From Istiophorus platypterus (Eukaryota; Chordata; Actinopteri; Istiophoriformes; Istiophoridae): 64,000 nucleotides of DNA. Where the stretch lies: NCBI GenBank assembly GCA_016859345.1, contig CM029119.1, positions 1,504,109-1,568,108 on the forward strand. Direction: 5' to 3'. Below, piece after piece: positions 53,601 to 61,058 of this stretch (its first letter is position 1; each line of letters starts with the position of its first letter). A program made the translations under genes and the position numbers. The notes beneath the pieces are model-generated. The model was given only the letters and a program-made list of their open reading frames with translations. It was not told where the DNA came from and made no database searches.

Positions 53601-56600
53601 AATATGCAGTGACATTGCTGTCTGACTGTAGATAGCATTGTTGTACACACAGCATCTTCTATTTTGCCAAGTGTTTGATCAAAATTGACCAAGTCTTGGT
53701 AGAATGAATTTTTTTTTTTTTTTTTTTCAGAACTGTACCACCAACATTTTGACTGTTGTAAGCGTTTTAAGTTTAAATAGAGAAATAGCCCAGTTTTGCA
53801 CATGTGATGTCATCGGCTCAACTTGTGAGAAGTTGACTGGAAACCAAGTTCTCAATGACTAAAATAGCACTGTTACTGATGAAAAGTTATTGATTCAATC
53901 TGACAAGACTTTTCATTCCTGTTCAGAGCGGCCCAAGTCGAAGAATGGAGAACCTATGGTCTACAGATTGAAGGACTGGCCATCTGGAGAGGAGTTCATG
54001 GCACTCATGCCCTCAAGGTAAACATTCTTACTCAACACATTCACATGCAATTACTGAACCTCTGATGCTAGCCAGACCCTGTGCTGTTAAATCTCAGACT
54101 TTATATTTAAATATGCAAATGTCAGTCCAAATGTATTTCATGAGCAAATATCCAAAGAATACAAATAATTTGAGAATAATTGTCAGGTCCATCTAAATGA
54201 GAAGTTTTTTGCAGATATGATGACTTAATGAAGAACCTGCCCCTGCCAGAGTACTCTGATCCAGAGGGGAACCTCAACCTGGCCTCCCACCTGCCATCTT
54301 TCTTCGTCAGGCCAGATCTGGGGCCAAGACTCTGCTGTGCCTATGGTAAGAGGGAAATTAATAGAGGCAATGATAAAGCATTACTTGGCAATGTTCATCA
54401 TTCCACCTTAATTGTATGTGAGTGATCCGCCAATAGGAAAATGAATTAGCTTATAAAAGATTTGAGAGCCTGATAGCTTAAAGAGTCCACATCTAGCCTT
54501 GTTTCTTAGGAATCTGTTTTCTGTCCTCCTCTAGGTGTAGCTGCATCTCAGGATCAGGACTTTGGGACTGCAAACCTCCATGTGGAAGTATCAGATGTTG
54601 TGTCTGTTCTGGTCTATGTTGGAGTTGCCAAAGGCAATGGAGTCTTGTCCAAAACTGGTAAGACTGAAGTCAGTTAAATTATCAACTACAAGACTGGGCG
54701 GATTGGCACAAAAGTATTTTCCAGTTACTGTGTCAAGGGTGGGAAGGATAAACACAAAACAATCAAGAAAGGAAAGGGATAAAGGGAGGAGATTGAACTG
54801 GGAGAAGAGTGTCAGAGTTCATCACTCTTAAACTAAATTGGAGTAGCAAGAGGCAGTGCGGTGCTATCCGGCTCTGAAAGGAACACGTATAGGTTGCGTT
54901 TCCACCGCAGCTAAATACTGTGGTCACTACACAGTGGGACAGCTGAATCTTGTGAAGTAAACATACATTTTTAGCTGTGAAAAAGTAATAGCTGCATTCT
55001 ACAACCTTAATGGTATTTAGTGTCTCCTGTGGCATGCCAAAGTGTGGTCATCTAAAGATTTGAGCTCTCGAATTTTTACCAACTTCTCAGACCTTAATTT
55101 CCTTGTTAGGGCTATGGCTTGTTCTCATTTATCATAAGGAAAGGACAAGTGATGCAAATTTCATAGCTTCATAAATCCTCTGACCCCCCCCCCCGCTCCT
55201 CTAAGTAGCTGCCTAATGCTCTGAAAATTAAAATGATTGATGCACACAAAGAAGGAGGAGTGTTTTCCTGATGGGTAGCTGTTCAGGTAGCTGTTTCTTC
55301 AGTTTTTACTGTAATTAAGAAATAGCATTTAAGAGGAATGATGGAGGTCAAGTTGAGGTCTGGAAAACCAGGAAGACTTTGAAAGAGAACTACTTGTAGG
55401 ATTGTTGTAACGTTAAACCAGAACCCCTGTTTTACTGCAAAAGTCCCTGAGGAAGATCTAGCAGACTGATACTTTTTATGAAACAATTTCTGTGGACTGA
55501 TGAAGTTAAAATAAAGCTTTTTGACCGCAATGAACAAAGTTCTGTTTGGAGAAAAAAGGTAGCAGAACTTCATTAAAAGAACACCTCTAAAACTTTTAAA
55601 GCACTGGGGTGGATCACTCATACCTGAGGCTTGTGTTGCATCTAGTGACACAGGAACATTTCACTGGTAGTGAGAAGAATGGATACAATCAAATACCAGT
55701 AATTTCTGGGAGCAAACATCACACACATCACAAACATCACACACATCAAAATCTACAATGGACTACCCAAAGAGGTAAAAGCTGAAGGTTTTTAACATGG
55801 CCCCAACAGTCCGACAACCTAGGCCTAATTATCTGTGGATAGACTTCAGAAGAGCATGTGCAGGCAAGGTGGCCCAGGTATCCCATGGAACTAGAAGGAA
55901 GGGTGGGTAAAACAAGAACTGAAAGTCTCTTGGCTGCTAAAACAACGATGCCCATACCTTTCCTTTGGACCCTTTCCCTTTTTTGTTATTTTCAAACTGT
56001 AAAAGATAGGGAAAAAAGTAATCTTTCTTAAGATATAAAAAAATGTGTCATCTTTAACTTCATGCGTTTTGGTAATCAGGTCATCTTTTACTCACTTAAC
56101 TATTCACAGTAACTTTGACCAGGGGACCTAACCTTTTTCATGCCATTGTACCTGAATATTTAAGGCTGAGTGACTTTTTTGGTCTCAGCACTGTTGTCCT
56201 TCCCTCCTCCTCCTCTCTCACACACTAACTCTCAACTCTTGCTTTTCTTGAAAATATCCAACTACTTTCCTTTGCTTTAAAGAGTTGGCTTGACTATCAC
56301 ACTATTATCTTTCTATATACTCTGTCAAGCTACCTTTTTAGTTTTGTATGGTTGTGTAAGAGTCACAGAAAGTAAGGTCAATCTTTTTCTGACTTGAATA
56401 TTTTGTCCGTGTTTGTTTTATTCCTGTCAGTTTAATACACAGCACTCTTGAATCTGGGAGATACAAAAAATGATACTTGAAATACAGGAAATGGATCCTT
56501 TATGAGCCAGAATGGCAAGCACAGTAGAGAGCTTGGCACATAATTGAATCATAAAAACACAATTAGCTAGGTTGCTTAAATACTGGTTGCTTCGTTGTTT

Positions 56601-59600
56601 ATTTTTGTGTTGACTCTGTTTCAGTCTTGCCTATTTCATAAGTATTGTCTTTTACTTGAATAATCGCAAACAGTTAAGTAATTTATTGAGCAAAATGACT
56701 AAATATTGTTTTTTATAGGTGAAGGTTTCTTTCTTTTCTGTATATTATATTATAAACTGAACTGATGATTTTTGAATGTTCTTGAGAGTTGTAAAGAGCA
56801 AGACTGGTGTTTGGTGTGGATGGATGTACTTTCGACTAAGACACTTAATAAGGAAGGATTGATTAAGCTTTTGGAAAAACAATCTATCCTTTATTGAAAA
56901 ATTAAGATGATAATTAAATGTAATGTTAAAGACATCAGTGTGTCTGTTTGTGTATGAAGGAGTATTGAAGCGTCTGGAGGAGGAAGATCTTGATGAGGGG
57001 GTTCGGAGGAGGCTCAAAGACTCCAGTGAGACACCAGGGGCTCTCTGGCACATCTATTTCAACAGGGACATGGACAAAGTCCGGGAGTTCCTGCACAAGG
57101 TCAGTAATCAGATAAGCATATTCAGTCATTGCTACTGCTTAAGTTAAAATATAATGATATTCAGTACAAGTATTAACACAACACCACTGCCCCCCACCCC
57201 CCAAAACCCCATACCGCCGCGCCTCCCCACCAATCAACCACCACTTCAGCTCTGTAAGGAGCAGGGATTGGAGGTGGCGCAGGACCAGGACCCAATCAGA
57301 GAGCAGGCCTGGTACCTGAGCAGGAAGCAGCGTCAGCGGCTGCTGGATGAGCATGGAGTTGAGGGCTGGACTGTGGTCCAGTTCCTGGGAGACTCAGTCC
57401 TTATACCAGCAGGGGCTATGCACCAGGTAAGGAGTAACCTACATGCACACACAGGCACACAGATTTACAACCTTTCTTTTTTTAAAAGGTTCAGTAATTT
57501 CCCATTGAGTAAGACTCAATGGGCTAAAAAGTGTGAGGCACAGACAGCAGGAAAGTCAATGTGTTGAGAGACGGAGTAACAATGTTGGTGTTGGTCTTTT
57601 AATGGTAATTATTAACAGTATGAAAAATATAGAATAACACTTAGTATACCTAACCCTTTTTTTGTTTGATAGGATCAAAAATTTATGATCATTTCCTTGC
57701 ATTTGCACATTCTTCATAGTTTATGTAAATACAGAGCAAATTTTGTAGCATCAAATATCAGAAATTATATACATCTATATTTCAGTGAGTTTAAACTGAA
57801 CATATTTCAGATTTCAAGTATATTTTAATATTGATCGTATTTAATTTTTTATAAAGTAAAAACTGTTTATGGTGTCATTTATGTTTTTATACCTTTTCTT
57901 GATACTACAAGATGTTAATTGACATGTTGTTTTGTTACAGTTGTTTGCTGTTATGTTGATTATCAGTTTGTTTAGGTCATTTGTCATATGACCTGATCCT
58001 AAATTCTGTGATGTTATTTTCTGAATCAGACCCTTCATAGTGTTATGACACTGTCTCTTCTTTCGGTATGTCAGGTCCAGAACCTCCACAGCTGTGTCCA
58101 GGTCATCAATGACTTTGTATCTCCTGAGCACATAGCCAACTCCTTCCATCTGACCCAGGAGCTGCGGCCCAGTAAAGAAGAGGTCAACTATGAGGATAAA
58201 CTACAGGTGATAGACTACAGCTCAGTCTCTTGTCCATCACTGTTACTCTATTAAAACCTATTCTGCCTTATTTTGGCCAGTTTGGCCTTGCTAAGATTCC
58301 TCACATTAACATTTTTAGTGTTAATTTGGCTGTGCAACAGTATAGGAACACCATACTAATACTGGGTAAGCCTCTTTGCTCTTAAAGACATCAGTTCATC
58401 ATGACCTGGATTCGAAACTTTCTTGGAAACTTTCTTCTGTTTTCATGATGCTTCACATTATTTCTAGATTCAGACTTGTCAGCTGCACATTCATGATGCC
58501 AATCTCATGGCAGGTTTTTTATTGGATTCAGATCTGGTGACTGGGGAGGCCCTTGGAGTTCACTGAACTCATTGTCATGTTTTTGGTAATCCAGTTTAAG
58601 ATTTATGCTTTGTGACATGGAGCATCATCCTGCTGGAAGTAGCCTTTAGAAGATGGTAAACTGTGGCCATAAAGGGAAGCACAAGGTCAGCAGCAATACT
58701 CAAGACAGACTGTGGCATTCATACCATGACTGGTTGATATTAAGTGGCCAAGAAAACATCCCCACATCATTACACCACCACCAACCTGGACTGTTGAGAC
58801 ACGGCAGGTTGGGTCCATGGATTCATGATGTTGACTCCAGATTCTGACCCGACCATCTGCTGCCTCAGTAGAAATCCAGGTTCCTAAGACCAGGCTACGT
58901 TTGAACAGTCTCCAACTGTCCAGCTTTTGTCAGCCTGTGTCCTCTTCAGCCTCAGATTTCTGTTCTTAGCCAACAGGACTGGAACCAGACGAGGTCTTCT
59001 GTTGTTGTAGCTCATCCATCTCAAGGCTGAAAGTGTTGTTCATCCTGAGATGCTTTTCTGCTCACCACCAGTTGTAAAGACTCTTAATCTGAGTTACTGT
59101 AGCCTGTCAGTCATCTCCAACCAGTCTGGACATTGTCCTCTGACCTCACTCATCAAAAATGTTTTTCCATCTGCAGAACTGACGCTCACTTATGTTTTTT
59201 GTTTTTGGCTCCATTCTCAGTAAAACCTCTAGAGACTGTTCTGTATGAAAATCCCAGTAGATCAGCAGTTTCAGAAATATACAAACTGTCTGGCACCAAC
59301 AGTCATGTCACACAGTCACTGATAACAATTTTTCCCCATTCTCATGTTTGATGTGAGCATTAATTCAATCTCCTGACCTGTATCTGCAGGATTTTATGTA
59401 TTGCACTGCTGAAACATGGCTGATTGGATAATTGCATGAATAAACACGTGTACAGGGGGGTCCTAATAAAGTGCTTCATGAGTATAATTAGTTGAGTAGC
59501 TTAAGGCAACAGCTGTCATTTCTTTCATAGCTACTCTCTTTCCATCCTTTGCCCTCCTTTCTCTTTCACAGAATGCCTTTCTCTCTTCTTTAGTGTTTGT

Positions 59601-60987
59601 GTGTGTGTGAATGTGTGTTTGTGTGTGTGTGAATGTGTGTGATTGTGTGTGTGCACACAGAGATGTTAGTTAGCATCGGTCTTCTGTCAGTCTGTACTCT
59701 AGCAGTGTTAACACAGACAGTCTGCAATACAGGAATCCCTAACCCTAACTACTAGGAAATAGTAGACATCCCTTCTGCTTGGTTCTATTCAGCAGTGAGC
59801 TGCTGATCAGTTCTGGAGGACAAGTCTGTGAAGGAGCCATGGTACTAATAGAAAATCATTTAAGCTATGTGAACACTGAATGCTGTGCTCAACCCTGTCC
59901 ATCTAAATGTGTAAAAATGAAAACTCCTAAGTAGGGTTGCATTAAATACTTTTTGGGCCGTTTTCCAAACTTTGATTCCAGGAATTGCTGAGGGAGATGA
60001 AAAAGAATTGTTACTTTACATAGCCCCGGTTCTTAGAAATTCTTACCTGGTCCCATCTCAGAACAGGTTCTTTGAACAATCTATAAATCATACTGCCATA
60101 CAGCTTTTACTCAGGGGTGACCACTGCTCCGCATGAGAGACCAGGTGTTCGAGATGTGATTTTTGTTTTGCTGTGGTAGACTGTCCTATCAGTGCACGGA
60201 ACCTCTGAATCTTGTCATTGGTCTCCACAGTCACAGTCAACTCTCTAAACAGGACTTGTCTACTTGGATAGCTCAAGTGGTTCTAAACTTCTTCCATGTT
60301 ACAACATTGGAGCCCACTGTCTGCTGAGTTAGTTATTTGATAATTTTTTATGTTTTTTTTCCTAGAATTATACCTGAGCACAAATCTGTCTCAGACACCA
60401 GTTTCCTGGTCCTCATGTCTTGTTTTTGTTTTGTTTTGTTTTGTTTTTTTCTATTTACTATCTATAAGACAGGTGATTACCCTCTATGTCTTTCTAATTA
60501 ATGTCCTTCCATAATTACTCATTTGTCAGGTGCACTTGATTTAAGTCCTAGATACATCCTGAATAATAAAATAAAAACAAATTGCATCTGAGCTTACATA
60601 AAAGTGTCATAAAAGCCTTAATTAGGCAAAGGGTATTTTCTGTTTGTCCATATTAATAGATCCTCTGAAAATATTATAATACTTTTTTGATTATAGCTAG
60701 GTACAAAAAAGAAATCTATTTAAATTCAAGTCTAGAACATTAAAATGTTGACATTGCAGAGCTACTAAGAAACTATATATGGATCTAATATACAGTATCT
60801 GCAGCACCTCCTCTGATGTCATTTATCAATTACTTTGCAGTACAGTTTCAGTGTCAATCAGTTTGCATCCTACCTTGTTTAAGACTGATGTCTTAGTGTA
60901 AAATTGTAATCACTATTTTTGAAGGAGCTATACATCTAACCTCTAAACACTACTTAAAATTATGATACAGAGTATGTTCTGGTTTCT

Positions 60988-61058
<71 letters not shown>

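Noticed and set aside
53731..53757. Pseudoexon: 19 T then CAG acceptor and a gtaagc donor 27 bases later
   Set aside because: Although 27 bases is a multiple of three, inclusion in phase 1 ends with T joined to AG of exon 22, making TAG. Probably a decoy splice site.
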